The position numbers and the translations under genes were made by a program. Shown here in pieces: positions 25,757 to 34,142 of a stretch of DNA of 64,000 nt; the stretch's first letter is position 1; every line of letters starts with the position of its first letter. Source of the stretch: Acidimicrobiia bacterium (GTDB lineage Bacteria > Actinomycetota > Acidimicrobiia > Acidimicrobiales > Aldehydirespiratoraceae); contig JAJEEV010000030.1 in NCBI GenBank assembly GCA_022820805.1, positions 1-64,000 of the forward strand, read 5' to 3'. The notes under the pieces were generated by a model, which was given only the letters and a program-made list of their open reading frames with translations, was not told the origin of the DNA and did no database searches.

Positions 25757-26935
25757 ATGATGAGCAAGAAGCGACGTCTCGGTGTGGCCGTGATCGGCTT
25801 CGGCTGGATGGGCCAGGCCCACGCCCGGTCCTACGCCCGGCTGCCCATGATCTTCGACGGCCTGGGGTACCGGGCCGAGCTCGCGGTGTGCGCCGACACC
25901 CTGGAGGAGCGCCGCGCCGTCGCGTTGAACGACTTCGGCTTCCGTGAGGCCACCGACGACTGGCGGGCCGCGGTGGACCGTCCCGACGTGGACGTGGTCG
26001 CCATCTGCGCGCCCAACATGATGCACTGCGAGATGATCGAGGCCGCCGCCGCGGCCGGCAAGCACGTCTTCTGCGAGAAGCCGGTAGGGGGCACTCCCGC
26101 CCAGACGGCCCGGGCCGAGAAGGCCTGCCGAGACGCCGGGGTGATAACCGGCGTCGGCTACAACTACCGCTTCGTGCCGCTCGTGCAGCACGCCCGCAAC
26201 CTGATCGAGGCCGGCGACCTCGGCGAGATAACCAACTACCGGGGCCGCTTCTTCTCCATGTACGGCGCCGACCCCCTCGGCCTGCTCAGCTGGCGCTTCC
26301 GGCTCGAGCAGGCCGGGCACGGCGTGTCCACCGACATCCTCAGCCACGCCGTGGACCTGGCCATGATGATCAACGGCCCCATCACGAGGGTGGTCGGCAC
26401 CGGCGAGACGTTCATCAAGGAGCGGCCCCTGCCGTCGGCGTCGGGCACCCACTACGACCGGGGCGGGCCTGACGACCCGGTGGGCGTGGTCACCAACGAG
26501 GACTACTTCGGCGCGATGGCGGTGTTCGCCAACGGCAGCCGGGGCACCTTCGAGACGAGCCGCACCATGGTGGGGCCCCAGAGCCAGCTGGCCTTCGACA
26601 TCCACGGCACCGGCGGCGCGCTCAGCTGGAACTTCGAGACCATGAACGAGATGCGCCTGTTCAGGCTCATCGAGGGCGACAAGGGCTACACCACCGTCTA
26701 CGCCGGAGAGCGCCACCCGTACCATGCCGGCTTCGTTCCCGGCGAGGCCAACTCGATCGGCTTCGAGGACGTGGTGACCATCCAGGACCACGAGTTTCTG
26801 GCCGCGGTGGCCGAGGGCCGGCCCCACTCGGCGGGGATGGAGCAGGCTCTGGCGTACGTGAGCGTGCAGGCGGCGTTGCTGCGAAGCTGGGAGACGGGCT
26901 CATGGACCGACGTGGTGTCGGTGCGGATCGACTGA
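25757..26935 (+). CDS. Gfo/Idh/MocA oxidoreductase (MocA/scyllo-inositol type)
   Basis: NAD(P)-dependent dehydrogenase of the Gfo/Idh/MocA family, about 392 residues. N-terminal VAVIGFGWMGQAHARSY, the conserved Lys in CEKPVGGT, and the substrate-side pair in GHGVSTDILSHAVDLAMM. In the rhizopine system MocA oxidises scyllo-inosamine-type substrates, and IolX/IolW act on scyllo-inositol; this copy differs from the shorter IolG copy 5 kb downstream and may handle a second stereoisomer or amino/methoxy derivative. Two adjacent ATGs (25757, 25760); GGAG lies 6 nt before the second, which may be the true start. Confidence 0.88.
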   Translation: MMSKKRRLGVAVIGFGWMGQAHARSYARLPMIFDGLGYRAELAVCADTLEERRAVALNDFGFREATDDWRAAVDRPDVDVVAICAPNMMHCEMIEAAAAAGKHVFCEKPVGGTPAQTARAEKACRDAGVITGVGYNYRFVPLVQHARNLIEAGDLGEITNYRGRFFSMYGADPLGLLSWRFRLEQAGHGVSTDILSHAVDLAMMINGPITRVVGTGETFIKERPLPSASGTHYDRGGPDDPVGVVTNEDYFGAMAVFANGSRGTFETSRTMVGPQSQLAFDIHGTGGALSWNFETMNEMRLFRLIEGDKGYTTVYAGERHPYHAGFVPGEANSIGFEDVVTIQDHEFLAAVAEGRPHSAGMEQALAYVSVQAALLRSWETGSWTDVVSVRID

Positions 26936-26969
26936 TGGGCCCAGCGTCCCGGGCAGAGGGGAGGTCACC

Positions 26970-28850
26970 ATGGACACCATCAGGCTGACCGCAGCGGGAG
27001 CGGTTGTGCGATACCTGGCCGCTCAGCGCATCGAGGTCGACGGCGACATAGTGCCGCTGTTCGCGGGGGTGTTCGCCATATTCGGCCACGGCAACGTCAC
27101 CTGCCTGGGCCACGAGCTCGAGCAGGCTCAGGACGCGCTGCCCACCTGGAGGGGCCAGAACGAGCAGGGGATGGCTCTGGCCGCCTGCGGGTTCGCCCGG
27201 GCGTCCAAGCGGCGCCGGATCATGGTGGCGGCCAGCTCGATCGGGCCCGGGGCCACCAACATGGTGACCGCCGCCGCGGTGGCCATGGCCAACCGGCTGC
27301 CGCTGCTGGTGCTCTCGGGCGACACCTTCGAGCATCGTGTCGTGGATCCGGTGCTCCAGCAGGTCGAGCACTTCGGGGCGCCCGCCACCACCGTCAACGA
27401 CTCCTTCCGGGCCGTGGTGCGCTACTGGGACCGGATCACCGCCCCCGAGCAGGTCGTGCAGTCGCTGCCCCACGCCCTCAACACCATGCTCGACCCCGGC
27501 GACTGCGGCCCGGCGTTCATCGCGCTGCCCCAGGACGTTCAGGCCCAGGCCTACGACTACCCGGTGCGGTTGTTCGACGAGACCCTGCACCGCATCCGTC
27601 GGCCCCGACCCGACGCGGGCGAGCTTCAGCGGGCCGCAGCCGCTCTGGTCGCCGCCGAACGGCCCCTGCTGATCGCGGGCGGGGGAGTCCGCTGGTCGTT
27701 GGCCGAGCAGCAGCTGGCCGCCTTCGCCGAGGCCCACGGCATACCGGTGGTCGAGACCACCGCGGGACGGACCTCGCTTCCGGCCCACCATCCGCTCAAC
27801 TGCGGCCCGATCGGCGTGACCGGGTGCACGTCGGCCAACGCCATGGCCGCGGACGCCGATGTGGTGCTGGCGGTGGGCACGAGGATGCAGGACTTCACCA
27901 CCGGCTCCTGGACGGTGTTCGGTGACGAGTCGGCCCGCATCGTCGGGCTGAACGCGGCCCGCTTCGACGCCACCAAGCACATGTGCCTGCCGCTGGTGGC
28001 CGACGCCCGCGAGGGGCTGATCGAGCTGGGCGCGGCTCTCGACAGCTACCGGGCCGGCGCCGATTGGACGGCCCGGGCTGCCTCCGAGACGGCCCAGTAC
28101 CACGCCTACATCGACAAGATCGCCGCTCCGGTGGCGGTCGGCACCGACGCGGGCGGCGGGTCCCCGGACCCCTACGCCGACCTGCCCACCTACGCGCAGG
28201 TGGTCGGTGCGGTCGACCGGGCCGCGGACGACTCGACCTACGTGGTGGCCGCCGCGGGCGGTCTGCCCGGGGAGCTGGTCAACGGGTGGCGGGCCAGCGC
28301 GGTGCACTCTTTCGACTGCGAGTACGGGTACTCGTGCATGGGATATGAGATCGCCGGCGCCTGGGGGGCCAAGATGGCCATGCCCGAGCGCGAGGTGATG
28401 GTGCTGGTGGGCGACGGGTCCTACCTGATGATGAACAGCGACCTCTACAGCACGGTCATCACCGGTCACAAGCTGATCGTGATCGTCTGCGACAACGGCG
28501 GCTACGCGGTGATCGACCGCCTCCAGGTGAACCAGGGCGGAGCGTCGTTCAACAACCTGTTCGCGGACTGCCGCACCGAGCGGCTCGTCGATGTCGACTT
28601 CGCGGCCCACGCGGCCTCGATGGGCTGCATGACCGAGACGGTGGGCACCATCTCCGAGCTCGAGGCGGCCATCGAGCGGGCCCGGGACGCGGATCGCACC
28701 TACGTGATCGCCCTCAAGACCCATCCCCACAGCTGGACCGAAGGAGGCTCCTTCTGGGAGGTCGGGGTGCCCGAGGTGAGCGCCAGCGAGTCGGTGAGGG
28801 CAGCCCGCGAGGCCATGGACGCGGGCCGGGCCAACCAGAGAGTGTGGTGA
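26970..28850 (+). CDS. iolD: trihydroxycyclohexane-1,2-dione hydrolase (IolD)
   Basis: Thiamine-diphosphate enzyme that opens the inositol-derived diketone ring to 5-deoxyglucuronate. 626 residues, the IolD length. The ThDP-activating Glu is in RGQNEQGMA near residue 70; FAGVFAIFGHGNVTCLG and the C-terminal ThDP motif VGDGSYLMMNSDLYS followed by CDNGGY are characteristic. GGGGAGG lies upstream of the ATG. The stop overlaps the GTG of the SDR gene. Confidence 0.95.
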   Translation: MDTIRLTAAGAVVRYLAAQRIEVDGDIVPLFAGVFAIFGHGNVTCLGHELEQAQDALPTWRGQNEQGMALAACGFARASKRRRIMVAASSIGPGATNMVTAAAVAMANRLPLLVLSGDTFEHRVVDPVLQQVEHFGAPATTVNDSFRAVVRYWDRITAPEQVVQSLPHALNTMLDPGDCGPAFIALPQDVQAQAYDYPVRLFDETLHRIRRPRPDAGELQRAAAALVAAERPLLIAGGGVRWSLAEQQLAAFAEAHGIPVVETTAGRTSLPAHHPLNCGPIGVTGCTSANAMAADADVVLAVGTRMQDFTTGSWTVFGDESARIVGLNAARFDATKHMCLPLVADAREGLIELGAALDSYRAGADWTARAASETAQYHAYIDKIAAPVAVGTDAGGGSPDPYADLPTYAQVVGAVDRAADDSTYVVAAAGGLPGELVNGWRASAVHSFDCEYGYSCMGYEIAGAWGAKMAMPEREVMVLVGDGSYLMMNSDLYSTVITGHKLIVIVCDNGGYAVIDRLQVNQGGASFNNLFADCRTERLVDVDFAAHAASMGCMTETVGTISELEAAIERARDADRTYVIALKTHPHSWTEGGSFWEVGVPEVSASESVRAAREAMDAGRANQRVW

Positions 28851-29713
28851 CGGTGGGACCGCCCATGGGGCAATCGGCGCCGGCCTTCGCCGGCGGCATC
28901 GCATTGATCACCGGCGGATCCCAGGGACTCGGCTACGCGGTGGGGGAGCGCCTGGTCGCCGAAGGGGCCGGGGGGCTGCTGCTGGTGGGCCGCGACCGCG
29001 AAAAGGGCGAGGCGGCGGCGGCCTCGCTGGCCACCAGCGGTTGCCGGGTGGAGTTCGCGGCCGCCGACCTGGCCGATGCCGACGGCTGCAACCGGGTCCT
29101 GGAGGCTCTCGATGAGGCCTTCGGCACCTGCCACAGCTTCGTCAACTGCGCGGCCATCACCGATCGGGGCACGGTGTGGGACACCACGCCCGAGTTGTGG
29201 GACGCCATGCTGGCCGTGAACGTGCGGGCGCCGGGCCTGCTCAGCCAGGGCGTGGCCGCGATCATGGCCCGCGAGTCCGTCGAGGGGGCCATCGTGTTGA
29301 TCGGCTCGATCGCCGGGCGGGGCGGCCCGCCCAAGCTGCTGCCCTATGCCACCTCCAAGGGGGCGCTGGTGGCCATGACCCGCAATCTGGCCTTCGCCCT
29401 CATGCGGCACCGGATCCGGGTGAACCTGCTCTGCCCGGGGTGGATGGACACGCCCGCCGAGGATGTCGTGCAGCGCACCTTCGACGGCGCCGCCGACGGC
29501 TGGCTGGAGCGGGCCGAGGCCGAGATGCCCTTCGGGCGGCTGATCAAGCCGCCCGAGATTGCCCGCACCATCGTGCATCTGGCCACCGCAGACTCCGGGA
29601 TGATGACCGGCGCGGTGGTGGAGTGGGACCAGACGGTGCTGGGCGCGGGCGACTCCGTCTTCCCGGCGCCGGAGCTGGGTCAGTGGCCGCCCGATGCCGG
29701 GAGCGGTCCGTGA
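28847..29713 (+). CDS. SDR-family oxidoreductase
   Basis: Short-chain dehydrogenase/reductase of about 288 residues with cofactor motif TGGSQGLG near residues 24-31, the structural Asn-Cys-Ala-Ala motif (FVNCAAIT), the catalytic Ser in LIGSIAG and YATSK further on. The GTG overlapping the iolD stop is taken as the start; an ATG 18 nt later is possible. The substrate is not evident; in this operon it may oxidise a polyol or a demethylated inositol. The stop overlaps the next GTG (GTGA). Confidence 0.88.
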   Translation: MTVGPPMGQSAPAFAGGIALITGGSQGLGYAVGERLVAEGAGGLLLVGRDREKGEAAAASLATSGCRVEFAAADLADADGCNRVLEALDEAFGTCHSFVNCAAITDRGTVWDTTPELWDAMLAVNVRAPGLLSQGVAAIMARESVEGAIVLIGSIAGRGGPPKLLPYATSKGALVAMTRNLAFALMRHRIRVNLLCPGWMDTPAEDVVQRTFDGAADGWLERAEAEMPFGRLIKPPEIARTIVHLATADSGMMTGAVVEWDQTVLGAGDSVFPAPELGQWPPDAGSGP

Positions 29714-31176
29714 CCGCGGCCGTGCGTGACTACGGCCTCACCGGGTCAGACTCGCTGCTGGCGGTGGAGCGGGGACTGGTGGAGGCCGAGTGGTTCCGAC
29801 CGCCCATCGACCCCGAGCGGCTTCGGGCCCTCCAGGCGCGGACCAACGCCCGGGCGGCCCGCGACACCATCCTGTGGCTCGGGCTTCTGGCCGTGTTCGG
29901 CTATCTGGCCTTCCAGACGCTGGGGAGCTGGTGGGCGGTGCCGGCGTTCATGGCCTACGGCGCGCTCTACGGCGGGGCCGGCGACTCCCGCTGGCACGAG
30001 TGCGGCCACGGCACCGCGTTCCGCACCAGGTGGCTCAACGATGTCGTCTACTACGTCGCGTCGTTCATGCTGCTGCGCCAACCGACCCTGTGGCGCTGGT
30101 CCCATGTTCGCCACCACACCGACACGATCGTGGTGGGCCGCGATCCCGAGATCATGTTCCCCCGACCGTCGTCGCTGCGCCGGGTGCTCGGCGTGTACCT
30201 GCCGGTGGCGATCCTGCCGAAGGCGGTGTGGCGCACCCTCAAGCACGCCGCGGGCCGCGTCGACGCCGACGCCCGCGACTTCATCCCCGAAGACGAGCTG
30301 CCCAAGCTCAAGTGGGAGTCGCGGGCCTACATCACGGTGCTGGGCGGCACCGCGGTCTGGTGCATCGCCATCGGCTCGATCGTCCCGGCGCTGTACATCG
30401 GGCTGCCCACTTTCTACGGGGCCTGGCTCATGGTGTTCTTCGGGGCCATGCAGCACGCCGGACTGCGCGAGGACGTGCTCGACCATCGCTACAACTCCCG
30501 CACCGTGTACATGAACCCGATCCTGCGGTTCCTGTACTCCAACATGAACTACCACGTCGAGCACCACATCTTCCCGACGGTGCCGTACTACGCCCTGCCC
30601 GCTCTCCACGAGGAGATCAAGGAGCATCTGGCCCCGCCGGACCGGTCCACGATCAGCGCCTACCGGCGGATCTTCGCGACGCTGCGCCGCCAGTGGCGCG
30701 ACCCGTCCTACGACGATCCCCGTCCCGACGTTCCCGACGTCTCCGGCGCAGACCGGTCGTTCGTGAACACCGGGCTCACCGCATGGGCCGGGGACGTGCA
30801 CGACGGGCTGGTCGATCTCGGGCCGGCCGAGGGTCTGGCCCCCAACTCGGCCCGCCGCGTCGACCACGGCAACGCCACCTATGCCCTGTTCCGGCTCGAT
30901 CCCGACGACCTGGCCGGAAGTGACGAGGCCGTGAACGCCGAGGCCGCCTCCGGCTTCGTGCTCAGCGACGGGCTGTGCACCCACGGCCAGGCCCATCTGG
31001 CCGAGGGCGCGGTGCTCGACGGCCTGATCGAGTGCCCCAAGCACAACGGGTGCTTCGACCTGTGCACGGGCGAAGCGCTGCGATACCCGGCCACCGAGCC
31101 GATCACCCTTTACGACGTGGCTGTGCGCAACGGTCGTGTCGTGTCGCGCTTCGTGCCGCAGGAACCCGACGCGTGA
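29710..31176 (+). CDS. MocD-MocE-like fusion: desaturase-family oxygenase with C-terminal Rieske domain
   Basis: 488-residue fusion. The N-terminal part is a membrane-type di-iron fatty-acid-desaturase-family protein with the three His boxes: HECGH (residues 96-100), HVRHH (132-136) and HVEHH (282-286), plus hydrophobic segments between them. The C-terminal ~100 residues form a Rieske [2Fe-2S] domain with C423-T-H425 and C442-P-K-H445, 16 residues between the pairs. In rhizopine (3-O-methyl-scyllo-inosamine) catabolism MocD is a desaturase-family oxygenase and MocE a separate Rieske ferredoxin; here both are one chain in an inositol operon. I infer O-demethylation of a methoxy-inositol. No MocF-type reductase is seen. 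GTGA overlaps at both ends. Confidence 0.85.
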   Translation: MTAAVRDYGLTGSDSLLAVERGLVEAEWFRPPIDPERLRALQARTNARAARDTILWLGLLAVFGYLAFQTLGSWWAVPAFMAYGALYGGAGDSRWHECGHGTAFRTRWLNDVVYYVASFMLLRQPTLWRWSHVRHHTDTIVVGRDPEIMFPRPSSLRRVLGVYLPVAILPKAVWRTLKHAAGRVDADARDFIPEDELPKLKWESRAYITVLGGTAVWCIAIGSIVPALYIGLPTFYGAWLMVFFGAMQHAGLREDVLDHRYNSRTVYMNPILRFLYSNMNYHVEHHIFPTVPYYALPALHEEIKEHLAPPDRSTISAYRRIFATLRRQWRDPSYDDPRPDVPDVSGADRSFVNTGLTAWAGDVHDGLVDLGPAEGLAPNSARRVDHGNATYALFRLDPDDLAGSDEAVNAEAASGFVLSDGLCTHGQAHLAEGAVLDGLIECPKHNGCFDLCTGEALRYPATEPITLYDVAVRNGRVVSRFVPQEPDA

Positions 31177-32183
31177 ACAGTCCTGTCCGTATCGGCCTGC
31201 TGGGCTGCGGGCGGATCGGCTCGATGCATGCCGAGCTGCTGGCGCGGCGGGTGCCCGACGCGGCCCTCACCGCAGTGCACGACCTGATGGGCGACTCGGC
31301 GGCCCGCGTGGCTGCGGCGTTCGGGGCCCGCCGGGCGGCCAGCACCGCTGAGCTGATCGAGGCCGACGACGTCGACGCGGTGGCCATCTGCAGCTCGACC
31401 GACACCCACATCGACCTACTGATGGAGGTAGCCGCCGCCGGCAAGCCGGCCTTCGTGGAGAAGCCTCTGTCGCTGGACCTGGCCGAGGTGGACCGGGGAA
31501 TCGCGGCCGCGAACGCGGCCGGGATCGACGTCCAGGTCGGGTTCAACCGCCGCTTCGACGCGGCTCACCGCCATGTGCGCGACCGGGTGGCCGCGGGCGA
31601 TGTCGGCGAGGTGCACTTGGTGCGCATCTCCAGCCGCGACCCGGATCCACCGCCGCTCTCCTACATCGAGGTCTCCGGCGGCATCTTCTGCGACATGACC
31701 ATCCACGACTTCGACATGGCCCGCTTCGTGACCGGAAGCGAGGCGGTCGAGGTTTACGCCACCGGGGCGGTACGGGTCGATCCGGCCATCGGTGAGGCCG
31801 GGGACCTGGACACCGCGGTGGTGGTGGTGACCCACGCCAACGGAGCGATAACCACCATCGACAACAGCCGGCGGGCGGTGTACGGCTACGACCAGCGGTT
31901 GGAGGCGTTCGGGTCGGCCGGGATGGCGGCCTCGGACAACCCGACCTCGGCCACGGCCCGCTACTGGGACACCGACGGGCCCCACGGCAGGCCGCTCCCG
32001 TACTTCTTCCTGGATCGCTACATCCCGTCGTATGAGGCTGAGTGGGACGCGTTCGTGGCCATGGTGCGGGGGGCTCCGTCGCCGGTGACCCTGGCCGACG
32101 GGCGGGCGCCGCTGGTGATGGGTCTGGCCGCGTGGGCCTCGGTCCGCGAGGGCCGCCCGGTAGCCGTCGCGGAGATCGGCTGA
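31173..32183 (+). CDS. iolG: inositol 2-dehydrogenase (IolG, Gfo/Idh/MocA family)
   Basis: NAD-dependent oxidation of myo-inositol to scyllo-inosose, the substrate of IolE. 336 residues, the IolG length. N-terminal IGLLGCGRIGSMHAELL, catalytic Lys in VEKPLSLD, and the signature CDMTIHDFDMARF with the Asp/His pair. GTG start overlaps the stop of the fusion gene (GTGA). The RmlD-like gene starts 5 nt after its stop. Confidence 0.93.
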   Translation: MNSPVRIGLLGCGRIGSMHAELLARRVPDAALTAVHDLMGDSAARVAAAFGARRAASTAELIEADDVDAVAICSSTDTHIDLLMEVAAAGKPAFVEKPLSLDLAEVDRGIAAANAAGIDVQVGFNRRFDAAHRHVRDRVAAGDVGEVHLVRISSRDPDPPPLSYIEVSGGIFCDMTIHDFDMARFVTGSEAVEVYATGAVRVDPAIGEAGDLDTAVVVVTHANGAITTIDNSRRAVYGYDQRLEAFGSAGMAASDNPTSATARYWDTDGPHGRPLPYFFLDRYIPSYEAEWDAFVAMVRGAPSPVTLADGRAPLVMGLAAWASVREGRPVAVAEIG

Positions 32184-32188
32184 CCGGC

Positions 32189-33157
32189 ATGCGCGCCTAT
32201 GTGACCGGCGGAACCGGCTTCGTCGGATCGAACATCGTCAAGGTGTTCTCCGAACGCCACGGCGCCACCGTGCACTGCCCGGTCCACCGGTTCGTTCCGG
32301 CCGGCACGCCCGGCTTCAGCACCGAGCGCCTGGACCTTCTCGACGACGGGGCCGTTCAGGCCAGCGTGGACGAATTCGACCCCGACGTGATCGTGCACTC
32401 GATGATCCTCAACGACTTCGCCGCCATGTACACCGACCGGGACCTGGCCTGGCGCAGCTACGTCGGCACCACCGAGAGCCTGGCCCGGGCCGCCGACCGC
32501 GCTGAGGCCAAGCTGATCCTGGTGTCGACCGACTGGGTGTTCGACGGCACCCAGCCCGGCGCCGACGAGGACACCCCGCCCAACCCGGTGAACCTCTACG
32601 GCGTGCTCAAGATGGCCAGCGAGCGGACCGCCCTGCTGAGCGCGGAGCGGGCCGCGGTGGCCCGGGTGTCGGCGGTGAGCGGCATGCACTGGCTGCGGGA
32701 CTCCACGCCCCGTGTGCAGGACGGCGGCTTCGGCTACCTCGTCACCTCGATCGTGGAGGCCCTCGAGGCCGGCGAGGCGTTCGCGGTCTGGGAGGCCGAC
32801 AACATCAACATGGTGGCCAGCCCGTCGCTGGCCAGCGAGTGCGCCGAGGTGATCTGGCGGATCGCGGCCGACGCATCGGCCACCGGGGTCTTCCACTGCT
32901 GCGGCGCCGATTCTGTGGGCCGCATGGAGCTGGCCCGCTTGGCCTGCGAGGTGTTCGATCTCGACGTGGCGATGCTGGCCTCGACGGCTCCCGACACCGG
33001 CGCGACGGGCGCGGTGGGGGAGTTCCCCATCCCGTACGACACCAGCCTCGCCGTGCGGCGCACACGGGAGGTCCTCAACTACGAGCCGCCGGGCGTCCGG
33101 GAGCTGCTCGCCCGGTTCCGCACCGAGCGGTCCACCGGCGACCTGGCGGGCCGTTGA
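32189..33157 (+). CDS. RmlD-like NAD(P)-dependent reductase/epimerase
   Basis: Extended SDR of 322 residues similar in pattern to dTDP-4-dehydrorhamnose reductase: TGGTGFVGSNI at residues 6-16, VSTDWVFDGTQPGADED with the catalytic Thr, and YGVLKMASE with the Tyr-x3-Lys pair. RmlD-like proteins are not part of the canonical inositol pathway; this one may reduce or epimerise a ring ketone, giving access to other inositol stereoisomers. ATG 5 nt after the iolG stop. Confidence 0.85.
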   Translation: MRAYVTGGTGFVGSNIVKVFSERHGATVHCPVHRFVPAGTPGFSTERLDLLDDGAVQASVDEFDPDVIVHSMILNDFAAMYTDRDLAWRSYVGTTESLARAADRAEAKLILVSTDWVFDGTQPGADEDTPPNPVNLYGVLKMASERTALLSAERAAVARVSAVSGMHWLRDSTPRVQDGGFGYLVTSIVEALEAGEAFAVWEADNINMVASPSLASECAEVIWRIAADASATGVFHCCGADSVGRMELARLACEVFDLDVAMLASTAPDTGATGAVGEFPIPYDTSLAVRRTREVLNYEPPGVRELLARFRTERSTGDLAGR

Positions 33158-33197
33158 TGGCATCGGTCAGGCCTGTCCGGCACGCGGCACGGCTTCT

Positions 33198-33255
33198 CCA
33201 GAATCTTGGAGCGATTTACCCGCGCATGCGACCGGTTTCCCACCCGAGATTCTGG
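33198..33255 (+). promoter_or_regulatory. inverted repeat before iolB
   Basis: CCAGAATCT (33198-33206) and its perfect complement AGATTCTGG (33247-33255) flank 40 nt. A competing smaller hairpin, CTCCA/TGGAG, overlaps the left arm. Located in the only sizeable gap late in the operon, so it may be an attenuator or processing site. Confidence 0.35.
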
Positions 33256-33278
33256 TGCTCGACAGAGGAGGCAGTCCT

Positions 33279-34142
33279 ATGAGCAGTTCGTCGCTGATCC
33301 GCCCGGTCCCCGGCCCGGGACGGATCCTGCACGTCACCCCCGAGTCCGCGGGCTGGGACAACGTCGAGTTCGGGGTGGTCGAGGTGACCGCCGACGCGCC
33401 GTGGACCGGGATCCAGGCCGACCGCGAGACGGCTGTCGTGCCGCTGGCCGGCGCGGGCCGGGTGATCGTCGGCGACGGCGACATGGAGGTCGAACTGAGC
33501 CGGGAGTCGGTGTTCACCGAGATGGCCCGGATCGTGTACCTGCCGCCCGGGACGCCCTTCCGGATCGAGTCCGGGTCGGGCCTGCAGGCGTCGGTCGGCT
33601 CGGCTCCGGCCGAGGGCCGCTACCCGGTGCGGGTGTTCGAGCCCTCCGAGATGCGCATCGAGATCCGGGGCGGCGGGCAGGCCTACCGCCAGGTGGTCCA
33701 CTCGCTGTCGCATCCTCTCCCCGCGGAGCGCCTGATCCTCTACGAGGTGTACGTGCCCCGGGGCACCTGGTCGGGCTGGCCGCCGCACTGCCACGACGGC
33801 CGCGACGGATCGCCCTACCTGGAGGATGTGTACTACTTCCGTCTGGACCGGCCCGAGGGCTATGCCATGCATCGCAACTGGCGTGACGACGAGCGCTACG
33901 ACGACGCCATGGTCGTCACCGACGGCGACGTGGCGCTGGTGCCCAAGGGCTACCACACGTCGGTGGCCTGCCCGGGCTCGAACATGTACTTCCTGAACTA
34001 TCTGGCCGGGGAGCTCACCGACGATGATCGCCGCACACCGCCGTGCTTCATGGCCGAGCACACCTGGATCGAGGCCGACTGGACGGCGGGGGAGTGGGGC
34101 CTGCCGGTGGTGACCCCCGGCGGCCCACGAGCACGCTCGTGA
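33279..34142 (+). CDS. iolB: 5-deoxy-glucuronate isomerase (IolB)
   Basis: Cupin-fold isomerase converting 5-deoxyglucuronate to 5-keto-2-deoxygluconate. About 287 residues. The metal-binding cluster is WPPHCHDG followed by YLEDVYYFR, and the later His in KGYHTSVACPG completes it. The ATG at 33279 is chosen because GAGGAGG lies 7-8 nt upstream; the open frame starts 24 nt earlier. The stop overlaps the aldolase GTG (GTGA). Confidence 0.94.
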   Translation: MSSSSLIRPVPGPGRILHVTPESAGWDNVEFGVVEVTADAPWTGIQADRETAVVPLAGAGRVIVGDGDMEVELSRESVFTEMARIVYLPPGTPFRIESGSGLQASVGSAPAEGRYPVRVFEPSEMRIEIRGGGQAYRQVVHSLSHPLPAERLILYEVYVPRGTWSGWPPHCHDGRDGSPYLEDVYYFRLDRPEGYAMHRNWRDDERYDDAMVVTDGDVALVPKGYHTSVACPGSNMYFLNYLAGELTDDDRRTPPCFMAEHTWIEADWTAGEWGLPVVTPGGPRARS

